From Candidatus Thermoplasmatota archaeon (GTDB taxonomy: Archaea; Thermoplasmatota; SW-10-69-26; JACQPN01; JAJPHT01), in contig DATLGO010000045.1 of NCBI GenBank assembly GCA_035540375.1, forward strand, positions 1 through 50,944: a stretch of DNA of 50,944 nt. The letters run 5' to 3'. Under the pieces are notes generated by a model. That model was given only the letters and a program-made list of their open reading frames with translations, ran no database searches and was not told where the DNA came from. Made by a program: the position numbers and the translations under genes. Below, in pieces: positions 23,656 to 31,278 of the stretch (within the stretch, counting starts at the first letter, position 1; each line of letters starts with the position of its first letter).

Positions 23656-24450
23656 ATGAAGAGGACTGAAGAACGGCACGCCATACTCACCCGTCACGTG
23701 CCGAAAAATCAGCGGTCCGCACTCCGTCTTGCAGGTTGGCTCACGGCCCTCTTCTTGCTTATGGTTCCGACCACAGTTTCGGCCGGCATCGTGTATCCTC
23801 ATCCCAGAACGCACGCGGAGGCCGGGCCCGTCCAGATCGATCTCTGGATCGCGCATCCGGAGAATGGTTGGCGGACAACCGAGGAATCCAGTTCACTCAA
23901 GGGCGCTTTCCTTACGTACTATATTTCATGGCCACGCGGCCCGCCTCGACCCGGCTTCGAAATCCGCTTGATGGACGCCAGCGAGGACGTGCTCGTCGTG
24001 GACGACTCTTGGAGGGTTGAACCGGGGCGCCGGCGCGCCGCGAGCGAATGTCCTGGCGATCGATTGTGTGAAACGTACGCCTTCCGGGTTGCGCCCGGGT
24101 CGGGAGAACGTTCACGGATCATCTTGACCTTCGAACTCCTCGCCTGGGCCGATCCGGCGACGGGCCGGAAGGATTCATGGCGAGCCTCGTTCGAGGTGGT
24201 TGTGAACTTCAAGGGTGAGGGCGTGCCAAGAGGGAGCGAATGGAAGTTGTTCTCCCCCGCCGTCGAGTTGAATTCGCCGCCCACAATGAGAGCCGAGCCT
24301 GGGGCGGGTATTGCTGGGGTGGTCGCCGCCGTCCTCGTGGGAGCCGCTCGAACGGCGAAGTCGCGGTTGCGCCGCCACCGGTTGCAGGCCGCGAGCAGTC
24401 AAGGCCAGTTAGCCACGAAGCGAGATGATGAGAATGCTCCGAGGTATTAG
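23656..24450 (+). CDS. Surface protein, copy A of a tandem duplication
   Basis: A 264-residue protein with a signal peptide (hydrophobic core about 24-42, ending VSA), an ectodomain of ~160 residues and a C-terminal hydrophobic helix (GIAGVVAAVLVGA, about 222-234) followed by Arg/Lys, i.e. an anchored surface protein. It is nearly collinear with the next gene: IVYPHPRTHAEAGPV, AHPENGWRTTE, PPRPGFE, SEDVLV, RVEPGRRR, DPATGRKD, VVVNFKGEGVP and PTMRAEPGAG are shared. Two cysteines flank ECPGDRLCE and may form a disulfide. Family not recognised. The charged tail after the anchor differs from that of copy B. Confidence 0.72.
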   Translation: MKRTEERHAILTRHVPKNQRSALRLAGWLTALFLLMVPTTVSAGIVYPHPRTHAEAGPVQIDLWIAHPENGWRTTEESSSLKGAFLTYYISWPRGPPRPGFEIRLMDASEDVLVVDDSWRVEPGRRRAASECPGDRLCETYAFRVAPGSGERSRIILTFELLAWADPATGRKDSWRASFEVVVNFKGEGVPRGSEWKLFSPAVELNSPPTMRAEPGAGIAGVVAAVLVGAARTAKSRLRRHRLQAASSQGQLATKRDDENAPRY

Positions 24451-25159
24451 GTGTGTCATCATGGCGCCTTCGCGCTTCGCCATTCTCACGATCGCTGCAG
24501 GAATGTTGCTGCTGTCCCCAATCGCGGACGCGGCCATCGTCTATCCGAAGCCATATATGCATGCAGAGGCGGGCCCAGTCCATGTCGCCCTCTACGTCGC
24601 ACATCCCGAAAATGGGTGGCGAACGACTGAGACATCCAGTTCGCGTGCAGGCGCCGAGTTGTCTTCTTTCATTTCGTGGCCCCGCGATCCACCGCGTCCT
24701 GGTTTTGAATTAAAATTGACGGGCACGAGCGAGGACGTGCTTGTCACGCATGATCATTATCGGGTGGAGCCGGGTCGGCGTCGGCCTTGGGATGAGTGCC
24801 CGGGCCAGCGAGCGTGCGAGCCGTTCATTTTTCGTGTCGCGCCGGCTTCGGGTGAAACGACACGCGTAGTTCTCACGTTTGAGCTTCGAGGATGGTCGGA
24901 TCCCGCGACGGGCAGGAAAGATGCTTGGCGAACCTCCTTCGACGTGGTTGTGAATTTCAAAGGTGAGGGCGTGCCAGAAGGGAGTGAATGGAAGTTGTTT
25001 ACGCCCGCCGTCGAGTTGAAACCGCCTCCCACGATGCGAGCCGAGCCGGGGGCGGGCGTCATCGTGGGCGTCGTCGCCACGCTCATGGCGGCGTTGGTCG
25101 TTCGAACGGTGCGGAGGGTCCGTGCTTCCGGGGTCGAGAGCGGCCATTCGGGGGATTGA
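24425..25159 (+). CDS. Surface protein, copy B of the tandem duplication
   Basis: A 244-residue protein overlapping the 3' end of copy A by 26 bases. It has a signal peptide (AILTIAAGMLLLSPIADA), an ectodomain closely matching copy A, and a C-terminal helix (VIVGVVATLMAALVV) followed by arginines. The same ECPG-x3-CE cysteine pair is kept. The start may be ATG 24425 or ATG 24461; the latter puts the hydrophobic core closer to the N-terminus. Being next to an ABC-2 transporter operon, it could be a substrate or accessory part, but no sequence feature proves that. Confidence 0.72.
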   Translation: MMRMLRGIRCVIMAPSRFAILTIAAGMLLLSPIADAAIVYPKPYMHAEAGPVHVALYVAHPENGWRTTETSSSRAGAELSSFISWPRDPPRPGFELKLTGTSEDVLVTHDHYRVEPGRRRPWDECPGQRACEPFIFRVAPASGETTRVVLTFELRGWSDPATGRKDAWRTSFDVVVNFKGEGVPEGSEWKLFTPAVELKPPPTMRAEPGAGVIVGVVATLMAALVVRTVRRVRASGVESGHSGD

Positions 25160-25190
25160 TCCGACGTCGGAGGCGGCTCCCCCTTCCGTG

Positions 25191-26084
25191 ATGACCATCC
25201 GCGCCGTCGGAAAGCGGTTCGGAAGGCGTGACGTGCTTCGCGACGTTTCGTTCGCGCTTTCGCCGGGCGAGGTCGTCGGTCTCGTCGGCCACAATGGGGC
25301 GGGTAAATCCACGCTCTTCCGCATCGTGGCGGGGCTCCTGGAACCGGATGCGGGCGGAATCGAATTTTCTCCAACCGGCGCCCGAATCGGTTTCCTCCCG
25401 GAGCGTCCGGCGATCTACCCGGAATTGACCCCTCGCGAATTCGTCGCGCATTTCGCCGAACTTGCCGGCCACGATCCGGGGGAGGCATCGCGCCGAGCCG
25501 AGGCGCACCTGGACGAAGTCGGGTTGACCGAATACAAGAATACGGTCATGAAACGGTTCAGCAAGGGGATGATGCAGAGGGCGAGCTTGGCTCGGGCTCT
25601 CGTCGGTGAACCCGCGATCCTTCTCCTGGACGAGCCCGAGTCGGGCCTGGATCCGATCGCGAGGCGGGACCTCCGGGAAATCGTAGACGCTCGGGTTTCG
25701 CGGGGGATGGGCGCGATCCTCGCGAGCCACGATCTCAAGACCGTTCAGTCAACGTGCGATCGGGTCCTGATCCTGAGGAACGGGTCGATCGTGCGGGCCG
25801 TGGATGCGCTCGATCGCCGAGCCACCGGTCAGACGTTCGCGCTCCAGGTGCCTGAGGCGCAGGCGGAACGCGCAGCGCGCTTCGCGGCTTCGCTCGCGAT
25901 GGTGGCCGAGGTTCGGCGACGGAATGGCGTCATGACGGTGGGTTTGCGGAACAACGGTACCCCCGACGCGCTGCTTGCGGCGATGGTGGGGGCGGGCATC
26001 TCCATCCTTTTCTTCGGACCGGCGTCGGTCGATCTGGAGGGCGAATACGCGAAGCACGCGGGGGATCTGGCGGAGGTCGGATGA
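25191..26084 (+). CDS. ABC transporter ATP-binding protein
   Basis: A 297-residue ATPase: Walker A GHNGAGKS (33-40), Q-loop region around GFLPERP, signature FSKGMMQRASLARAL, Walker B ILLLDEPESGLDP, and H-loop SHDLKTV. The signature SKGMMQ replaces the usual LSGGQ, as is common in ABC-2/CcmA-like exporters. A C-terminal ~70-residue extension is typical for this group. The ATG (25191) lies 31 bases after copy B and its stop overlaps the permease start (ATGA), so the ATPase, permease and following ectodomain protein form one operon. Exported substrate unknown. Confidence 0.88.
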   Translation: MTIRAVGKRFGRRDVLRDVSFALSPGEVVGLVGHNGAGKSTLFRIVAGLLEPDAGGIEFSPTGARIGFLPERPAIYPELTPREFVAHFAELAGHDPGEASRRAEAHLDEVGLTEYKNTVMKRFSKGMMQRASLARALVGEPAILLLDEPESGLDPIARRDLREIVDARVSRGMGAILASHDLKTVQSTCDRVLILRNGSIVRAVDALDRRATGQTFALQVPEAQAERAARFAASLAMVAEVRRRNGVMTVGLRNNGTPDALLAAMVGAGISILFFGPASVDLEGEYAKHAGDLAEVG

Positions 26085-26803
26085 GGGCGCTTCGGATCCT
26101 CGCGCGTCGGGAGTTGACGTCAACGTGGCGCGACCCGAGGACGGCCGTGGTGATCGGTGTCATCGTGTTCGTGGGCGTTTTCACCAGCGCGGCGGACCCG
26201 CCCCGGTCCTACAGCGATACCGTCGAATCGACGATCGCGCTGACGCTTTTTGCGGTGGCGGTCTCCGTCGCTCTTGCGGGAGGGGACACCTTTGCGCGCG
26301 AGCGCGCGATGGATACATCGTCGCTCGTTCGACTCTCGGGGTCGCCGGCTTATGCCGTCGTCGGCGCCAAATGGATTGCCCTGGTCTCGGTCGCCCTCTT
26401 CAGCGTCATGATCATGGCGCTCTTCGGAGCCGCGAAAGTCATCGCCTTCGGGATCGCTCCCCCGAAGTGGATCGCTGTCGCCTTTCTCGCCGTCGCCCCC
26501 CTCGCCGGGCTCGTCATATCCGCTGCCGTCCTCGCGGTCGCGGCGTGGATGCGGATGCCGCGGGTCGCGACGCCCGTCGCCCTCGTCGCCTCCTTCATCG
26601 TTGTGCTCCCCGTCTTCTTGAATCGCGCGCTTTATCCGACGCCGGTCGCGCCCTTGGCCGAGGTCATGCGCGCGCTCGCCTGGGGGGATCCGCTCGACCC
26701 TTGGATGCCGGCGATCGGGACGGCGGCCGCCCTTGGCGCCGGTTACGTCGTCGCCGTCATGGGTTATGCGTGGCTGCGGACCGCGCCCCCGGGTGGTGAG
26801 TAG
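26081..26803 (+). CDS. ABC-2 type transporter permease
   Basis: A 240-residue membrane protein with six predicted helices (about 22-38, 50-68, 88-112, 125-155, 165-182 and 215-235). ARRELTSTWRDPRTAVVIGV at the N-terminus and FARERAMDTSSLVRLSGSP after the second helix are the conserved features of ABC-2 permeases. Start overlaps the ATPase stop as ATGA. It would dimerise and pair with the ATPase at 25191-26084. The direction of transport (export) is inferred from family. Confidence 0.85.
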   Translation: MRALRILARRELTSTWRDPRTAVVIGVIVFVGVFTSAADPPRSYSDTVESTIALTLFAVAVSVALAGGDTFARERAMDTSSLVRLSGSPAYAVVGAKWIALVSVALFSVMIMALFGAAKVIAFGIAPPKWIAVAFLAVAPLAGLVISAAVLAVAAWMRMPRVATPVALVASFIVVLPVFLNRALYPTPVAPLAEVMRALAWGDPLDPWMPAIGTAAALGAGYVVAVMGYAWLRTAPPGGE

Positions 26804-28292
26804 GATTTCGTTCAATCGGATGGCGCTCATGCTCATGCTCGTCGCGCTGCCGCTCGCCGCCGCGCAATCCACGCGCGAACCCGAAGCGGAGGTTTACTCG
26901 GGTGCGCCCGCCTACAGTGGGCTTCCGAGCGAGGTCGGCCTCTTCGTGCGGGTCACCGGTCTGGAGAACCAGCAAATCATCCTCAACCTCACAAGTGATT
27001 ATCCGCTCTCGTGGCGAGAGACGACCTTGGCGCTCGACCATGAAGCCACGGCGCGCACGAAGGTCGTGGTGACTTTGCCCCCGGGCCGGACGCACATCGT
27101 CGCGCACTTGCGCAGCGTCAATGGCTCCTGGAGCGATCGGCTGCTCGTGAGCGTCGATGCGCTCGACGCGCTCGACGTCCAGATTTCGGTGAACGGACAA
27201 CCTTTCGGAAACCGCGCATGGGCCATGGTCGGCGACCCGCTCGCCGTCACTGCGCGGGTCACCAACGTCGGGCCGCATCCGTCGCTCGCGCACGACCTAA
27301 AGTTGGGTGTCGAGCCGGCGGCGCCCTGGGTTACCGTTCCGCCATTGGAACCTGGGACGACGTTCGAAGCCGAACTATGGACGCAGAACGCGAGCGAGGA
27401 TTTCGAAGGCGAGTATTTGGCGCTTCGTTGGGGTCAAAAAGGAGGTTGGAGGGCGGAAGCACTTTCGCTCTATGAAAAGGGTATCGTCGAGGTTTCGCCG
27501 GCCGTCGTCCGCGTGCAACGCGTCATGGGTCCGACGGTGGGCGTCGCGCTCGCCGCTTCGGACGAAATAAGCGACGCTTGGCAGGTGAACATGACCCTGA
27601 TCAACCCTGGTGAAAACGAAATCCTGGCCACGGCGATCATCCGCCTTCTCCCTGAGGCTCCTGGCGCGGCGTTGCGGTCGCGCGGAGCTGAATGGCTATG
27701 GTCGACGAAGGTTCCCGCTCGCGGATACGTCGAGCGCGTGGAGTTTGCGACGACGTCCGTCGAAGGCCCTCACATCGTGACGGCGTCGCTTCTCGAACCC
27801 GGAAGGAGCTATGCTCACGCGAGCGCGGGCGATGCCTCTCCGATCGCGGGTTATCTGACGCTTCCCGTGCGACCGAGGGCCGGCGAGGAGGTCACGGTCC
27901 AGGTCCGGGCGCTCGCGCCTCCCGCCTCGGGCGAGGCGCCCTTGCTCAGCGTGTTTCCCGAGACGCATGATCCACCGATCGGGCGCCTCGGTCATTTCGT
28001 CACGGAGCGGGATTTCCTGAGTATCCTTTCCATCACGCCTGGAACGGATGGGCGGTCGTGGACGTACACCGTCGTGTTTCCGGTGGCTCAGGCGTTGGAC
28101 GTGTCCGCGTATTGGAATCTCAACGGCACGCTCATGCCGTTGGCGGCCGTCGAACCCGGTCCCGCGAACGTCGAAGTCGTTCCCGTTGCGCACGACGGGG
28201 TCCTCACGCACGCCGCTTGGATCGGGCCCGTCGTGGTGGCGGCTTCCATGTTCCTCTCCGTCCGGATGCGGGTCCGCCCGTCCAGACCGTGA
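26796..28292 (+). CDS. Large membrane-anchored ectodomain protein of the ABC-2 operon
   Basis: A 498-residue protein with a signal peptide (MALMLMLVALPLAAAQ), four or so beta-sandwich modules (repeated patterns of the type VTARVTNVGPHPSLAHDLKL and VNMTLINPGENEILATAII, like CARDB/NEW3 domains of archaeal surface proteins) and a C-terminal helix (WIGPVVVAASMFLSV) followed by Arg residues. The GTG at 26796 overlaps the permease by 8 bases; ATG 26820 is the alternative start. Co-expression suggests an extracellular partner of the transporter. No catalytic residues recognised. Confidence 0.75.
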   Translation: MSRISFNRMALMLMLVALPLAAAQSTREPEAEVYSGAPAYSGLPSEVGLFVRVTGLENQQIILNLTSDYPLSWRETTLALDHEATARTKVVVTLPPGRTHIVAHLRSVNGSWSDRLLVSVDALDALDVQISVNGQPFGNRAWAMVGDPLAVTARVTNVGPHPSLAHDLKLGVEPAAPWVTVPPLEPGTTFEAELWTQNASEDFEGEYLALRWGQKGGWRAEALSLYEKGIVEVSPAVVRVQRVMGPTVGVALAASDEISDAWQVNMTLINPGENEILATAIIRLLPEAPGAALRSRGAEWLWSTKVPARGYVERVEFATTSVEGPHIVTASLLEPGRSYAHASAGDASPIAGYLTLPVRPRAGEEVTVQVRALAPPASGEAPLLSVFPETHDPPIGRLGHFVTERDFLSILSITPGTDGRSWTYTVVFPVAQALDVSAYWNLNGTLMPLAAVEPGPANVEVVPVAHDGVLTHAAWIGPVVVAASMFLSVRMRVRPSRP

Positions 28293-28338
28293 TGTGGAAA
28301 AAGAGCGCGCTGCGTCGTCCGGGCGCACGGCAAGGATC

Positions 28339-28368
28339 TCATCGCCCAATGCGTCGTCGGGGCGATGA
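28339..28368. terminator. Hairpin after the ABC-2 operon
   Basis: TCATCGCCC (28339-28347) pairs perfectly with GGGCGATGA (28360-28368) around a 12-base loop, 47 bases after the operon's last stop and before the protease gene. No T-run follows; termination role inferred from position. Confidence 0.45.
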
Positions 28369-28444
28369 CTCCCGCGGCGCGCCTCCACCGGGGCGACCGC
28401 AAGCCTCATGGGGCCTCAAACCACGTCAGGTCCGGAGGCTCAAC

Positions 28445-29206
28445 GTGGGACCCCAGCCCGCCCGTTCCGTCTTCGCCGTCCTCGCGATCACCGCGCTCCT
28501 CGCGCCGGCGCTCGCGGGCGTCCCCACGGCGCGCGCCTCGAGCGAGCCCATCCAGCCGGGCGACGCCATCTCTACCTCGATCGGCGGATGCACGCTCAAC
28601 TTCGTGTTTGATTCCCTCGCAACCGAAGGTCCGCACGTCGGCAAGGTCTGGATCGGGACGGCGGCGCATTGCGTCGCGCGCGAGGGCGAGCGCGTCTGGA
28701 CGACGGGCATCGGCCCCTTCGGCACGGTCGACTACATGGGCGATTCGAGCGGCGGGGAACGCAATGGGAGGCCAGGCGCGCAGAGCGACTTCGCGCTCAT
28801 CCTCGTCGATGCGCATCTGCGGGGCAACGTGCGCGCATCCCTCAAGGGGCACCCAACGCTCCCGACGGGCGGCCTGCAGCCGTCCGTCGAGTCGAAGCTC
28901 GGGGACCGCGTGCAGTTCTCCGGTTACGGCACCGGGTACAGCCTCACGTTCGCGACGCGCGAGCAGCGGGTCGGTGTGCTCGTCCACCAGGACCTTCTCC
29001 GGTATTCGCTCGAAGGCCCCATCATCTACGGCGATTCGGGAGGCCCCGTCGTGCACGCCTCGGGTCGCGCGCTCGGCATCGTGAGCATCATCGACCCGGT
29101 CCCCCTCGAAAACTCGCTCGAGGGACACATGCAGGGTCCGACGGTCGAGGGCGTCATCCGGGAGCTCGCGCCGCTCGGTTTCGCGCTCTCGCTCAGAAGC
29201 GTCTGA
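28445..29206 (+). CDS. Secreted trypsin-like serine protease (S1 fold)
   Basis: About 253 residues with a signal peptide (core FAVLAITALLAPALA) and a chymotrypsin-fold protease domain. The catalytic triad is visible: His75 in GTAAHC, Asp115 in SDFALI and Ser198 in GDSGGP. Cys49 and Cys76 could form the disulfide next to the active-site His. The domain is small, without extra C-terminal modules, so the enzyme is probably released outside the cell. The start is a GTG with the AT-rich sequence CCTCAAACC about 27-33 bases upstream. It is convergent with the multicopper oxidase gene. Confidence 0.85.
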   Translation: MGPQPARSVFAVLAITALLAPALAGVPTARASSEPIQPGDAISTSIGGCTLNFVFDSLATEGPHVGKVWIGTAAHCVAREGERVWTTGIGPFGTVDYMGDSSGGERNGRPGAQSDFALILVDAHLRGNVRASLKGHPTLPTGGLQPSVESKLGDRVQFSGYGTGYSLTFATREQRVGVLVHQDLLRYSLEGPIIYGDSGGPVVHASGRALGIVSIIDPVPLENSLEGHMQGPTVEGVIRELAPLGFALSLRSV

Positions 29207-29242
29207 TCCGGCGAAACGGCGATCGAGGCCTCGGCCGATGCG

Positions 29243-29302
29243 CAGGATCGGGCCGCGAGCGCCCGGTTCACCGGTTCGAGGCAGCGGGCGGGTCCGATCC
29301 TG
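29243..29302. terminator. Inverted repeat between convergent genes
   Basis: CAGGATCGG (29243-29251) and CCGATCCTG (29294-29302) are perfect complements 42 bases apart, within the 103-bp gap between the protease and multicopper oxidase genes. The long loop has its own GC-rich complementarity. A bidirectional terminator is plausible. Confidence 0.4.
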
Positions 29303-29309
29303 ACCGTGG

Positions 29310-30614
29310 TCAAGGCGGGAGCGCCGTGTACCAGCGCACGAAGTGGTGCGCGACGGTGCCGCGCACCTGACCGTCGAGCACCGGGTGGCCCGTGCGCATC
29401 GTGGCGTGGCCGTGGCCGCCGCCCGCGCCGGCCTGCGCGGCGAACGATTCGTACACGAACATCGTCATCATGCCGCCGGGCCAGATGTAGTCGTTCTGGA
29501 GCGACGTGCCCATGTGGTCGTGCAGGTCCCAGACGCCCGGGTTGTCGCCCTTGACGTAGAGGTCGTACCGCTCGCCAGGCCCGATGAGGACCGAGTCCGC
29601 CCAGTAAGGGCTCGCAAGAAGGATGCCGTCCTTGTGCGTGACGAGGAAGTGGTGCCCGTGCAGGTGCATCGCGTGCACCTGGTCGCCCGCGTTGATGAGC
29701 CGGATGCGCAGCACCTTGCCGTCGGGCATCATCACGGGCGCTGTCGAGGGGAACGACGCGCCGTTGATGAGGAACGTGTTGTAGTGCGCGCGGTAGGGCG
29801 CCTCGGTGTCGGGATACCACGACCGCTTCGGCGTGAGCGGCGAGTCGGGGGCGCGCCCCTTCGCGTCCTGCACCTGCTGGTTGCGGTTCGCGACGTCCTG
29901 CGCCTGACGCTTCCCGTAGTCCGCGAAGTCGAACGGGTCGCCCGATTGCGGCATGTTCGTCGTCGACGGGTTGCCGCCTTCCAGGTGGAAGCGGTCCATC
30001 TCGTCGAGCATGAGCGTGACCTCCGCGTCGAACGGCGGGTCCGATTTCGGGTCCTGCGGCTCCACGACGAGCGGGCCGTACATGCCCATGTCGAGGTGGT
30101 GCTGCACGTCGTAGTGGCAGTGGTACCAATACGTGCCCGCGGGCTTCGCGATGAACGTGTAGACGAATTCCTGGCCGCTGAAGACCGGTTCCTGGGAAAC
30201 GTAGGGAACGCCGTCCATGTCCCAAGGAACGTGCTGGCCGTGCCAGTGGATCGAGTGCTCGAAGCCGCCCACGAGCGGCCGGAAGCGCACGACGACCTTG
30301 TCGCCTTCCGTCACGCGGATCTCGGGGCCGGGGAACTGCGCGCTTTTGGGATCGGGCGAGAACGAGAAACCCCACATCGCCATCTTGGCGCCCGGGTACA
30401 CCTCGTGCTCCGGCATCGGATGGAGGTAGAGGTCGAACTCCTTCGTGATGCCCGTCTCCTTGACCTTCGATCCGGGCGGGTCGAGGAGCATGGCGGCGGC
30501 GCGCGAAGCCGCGTCGGTGGACGCGGGCGCGAGGCCCTCTCCGGCGCCGAGGCACCCCGCGAGGACGATGGAGGACGCGAGGAGGCCGACGAGCGCGAGG
30601 CGACGGGGAAGCAT
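29310..30614 (-). CDS. Two-domain multicopper oxidase, lipoprotein
   Basis: About 434 residues. The start at ATG 30614 gives a signal peptide with lipobox VLAGC (Cys21), so the enzyme is tethered outside the membrane. Copper motifs: HWHG (123-126) and YHCHYDVQHHLDMGM (164-178) in domain 1; HAMHLHGHHF (314-323) and DLHDHMG (363-369) in domain 2. Domain 1 carries the type 1 copper Cys166 with Met178; at the matching place domain 2 has Asp366, so it lacks a type 1 site. Such two-domain enzymes work as trimers with the trinuclear centre at subunit interfaces and oxidise phenols or metals, or reduce nitrite. The substrate is not readable from sequence. A His/Gly-rich tail follows. Confidence 0.88.
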   Translation of the reverse strand: MLPRRLALVGLLASSIVLAGCLGAGEGLAPASTDAASRAAAMLLDPPGSKVKETGITKEFDLYLHPMPEHEVYPGAKMAMWGFSFSPDPKSAQFPGPEIRVTEGDKVVVRFRPLVGGFEHSIHWHGQHVPWDMDGVPYVSQEPVFSGQEFVYTFIAKPAGTYWYHCHYDVQHHLDMGMYGPLVVEPQDPKSDPPFDAEVTLMLDEMDRFHLEGGNPSTTNMPQSGDPFDFADYGKRQAQDVANRNQQVQDAKGRAPDSPLTPKRSWYPDTEAPYRAHYNTFLINGASFPSTAPVMMPDGKVLRIRLINAGDQVHAMHLHGHHFLVTHKDGILLASPYWADSVLIGPGERYDLYVKGDNPGVWDLHDHMGTSLQNDYIWPGGMMTMFVYESFAAQAGAGGGHGHATMRTGHPVLDGQVRGTVAHHFVRWYTALPP

Positions 30615-30986
30615 GCGGGAGGACTCCGGGAAGACCGTCCGGTCTTGCCTTTCATTCATCCGAGGTCCGATAAAGAGGCTTCTTGTCTGCGTCTTGACCA
30701 TGCCGGCCGGGCCTCAGGGGCACCGGGCAAAGCGGCATGAAGGTCCTCCCCGGGGACGAGGGGCGTCCCTCGGGGATCGGGGAAGGCGCCGAGCGGCGCA
30801 GAACGAGGTGAAGGGGAAAGGACCGGCCGCAGGGCGAGACTTCACCCCCAGAAGGAAGGATCGTGAAGTCCTGACGGCCGGTCCCTCCTTGGGAGCGGGG
30901 GAGGTTGGATCCCCCGCCCTCGGGGGCAGGCAAGCCGACAGGAGCGAGGTGGGGGATGCCTTTGTTGGCTCAAGCCTTTGATGAAT
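30615..30986 (+). ncRNA. Candidate structured non-coding RNA, class unknown
   Basis: No protein gene is visible in these 372 bases. Between 30748 and 30970 there are six strong stems: CCCCGGGGACG/CGTCCC-T-CGGGG (30748-30775), GCGCC/GGCGC (30786-30799), a long rod with GGACCGGCCG/CGGCCGGTCC (30820-30884) enclosing GACTTCAC/GTGAAGTC (30838-30870), a basal helix AAGGGG/CTCCTT (30811-30890), GCGGGGG/CCCCCGC (30895-30917) and AGCCGACA/TGTTGGCT (30933-30970). Two stems contain one G-T pair each when read on the plus strand, which would be C-A mismatches on the minus strand; this favours a plus-strand RNA. I tried and failed to match RNase P and SRP RNA. The strand and existence of a transcript are inferred. 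Confidence 0.4.
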
Positions 30987-31277
30987 CTAAGACTCCACGA
31001 TGTATCCTTTCCGCTCAAGGATTTCGCGGACCTTGCGGCGGTGGTCGCCCTGCAGCTCGATGACCTGTCCGCGAGACGTCCCGCCGCTTGCGACCGCCGA
31101 TTTCAGCTCCGTCGTAAGGTCCGCGATCGCGTGGTCCGGGAGGCCCTCGACGTCGAGCACAGTGACGTTCTTCCCGTAGCGGCGCGCCTCCACGCGGAGC
31201 CGGAACTTGGCCTCGCTGACCTCGAGGTCCCCGAAGGGGTCGAGCTCGTCCGGGAGACCGCCGATCTTCGGCGTCAT
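30987..31277 (-). CDS. Translation initiation factor aIF1 (SUI1)
   Basis: A 96-residue protein with all SUI1-domain landmarks: GLPDEL at the N-terminus, the basic RRYGKNVTVLDVEGL strand-loop, LKSAVASGGTS and the highly conserved IELQGDHRRKVREIL. It binds the small ribosomal subunit and helps start-codon selection. The usual acGGT zinc-knuckle cysteine is replaced by Ser in this copy (SAVASGGT). The start lies 1 base from the end of the valyl-tRNA synthetase gene on the same strand, so the two are likely one transcript. Confidence 0.92.
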   Translation of the reverse strand: MTPKIGGLPDELDPFGDLEVSEAKFRLRVEARRYGKNVTVLDVEGLPDHAIADLTTELKSAVASGGTSRGQVIELQGDHRRKVREILERKGYIVES

Positions 31278-31278
31278 C

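Noticed and set aside
29243-29302. tRNA-like acceptor stem from the 9-bp inverted repeat
   Set aside because: The enclosed 42 bases cannot form D, anticodon and T arms and there is no proper T-loop sequence; a terminator between convergent genes fits better.
30748-30970. RNase P or SRP RNA identity for the structured region
   Set aside because: The conserved GAGGAAAGUC/ACAGAA elements of RNase P and the GGAAGGGAGCA-type helix 8 loop of SRP RNA were not found in place; only a weak AGAAGGAAGGATC loop is there.
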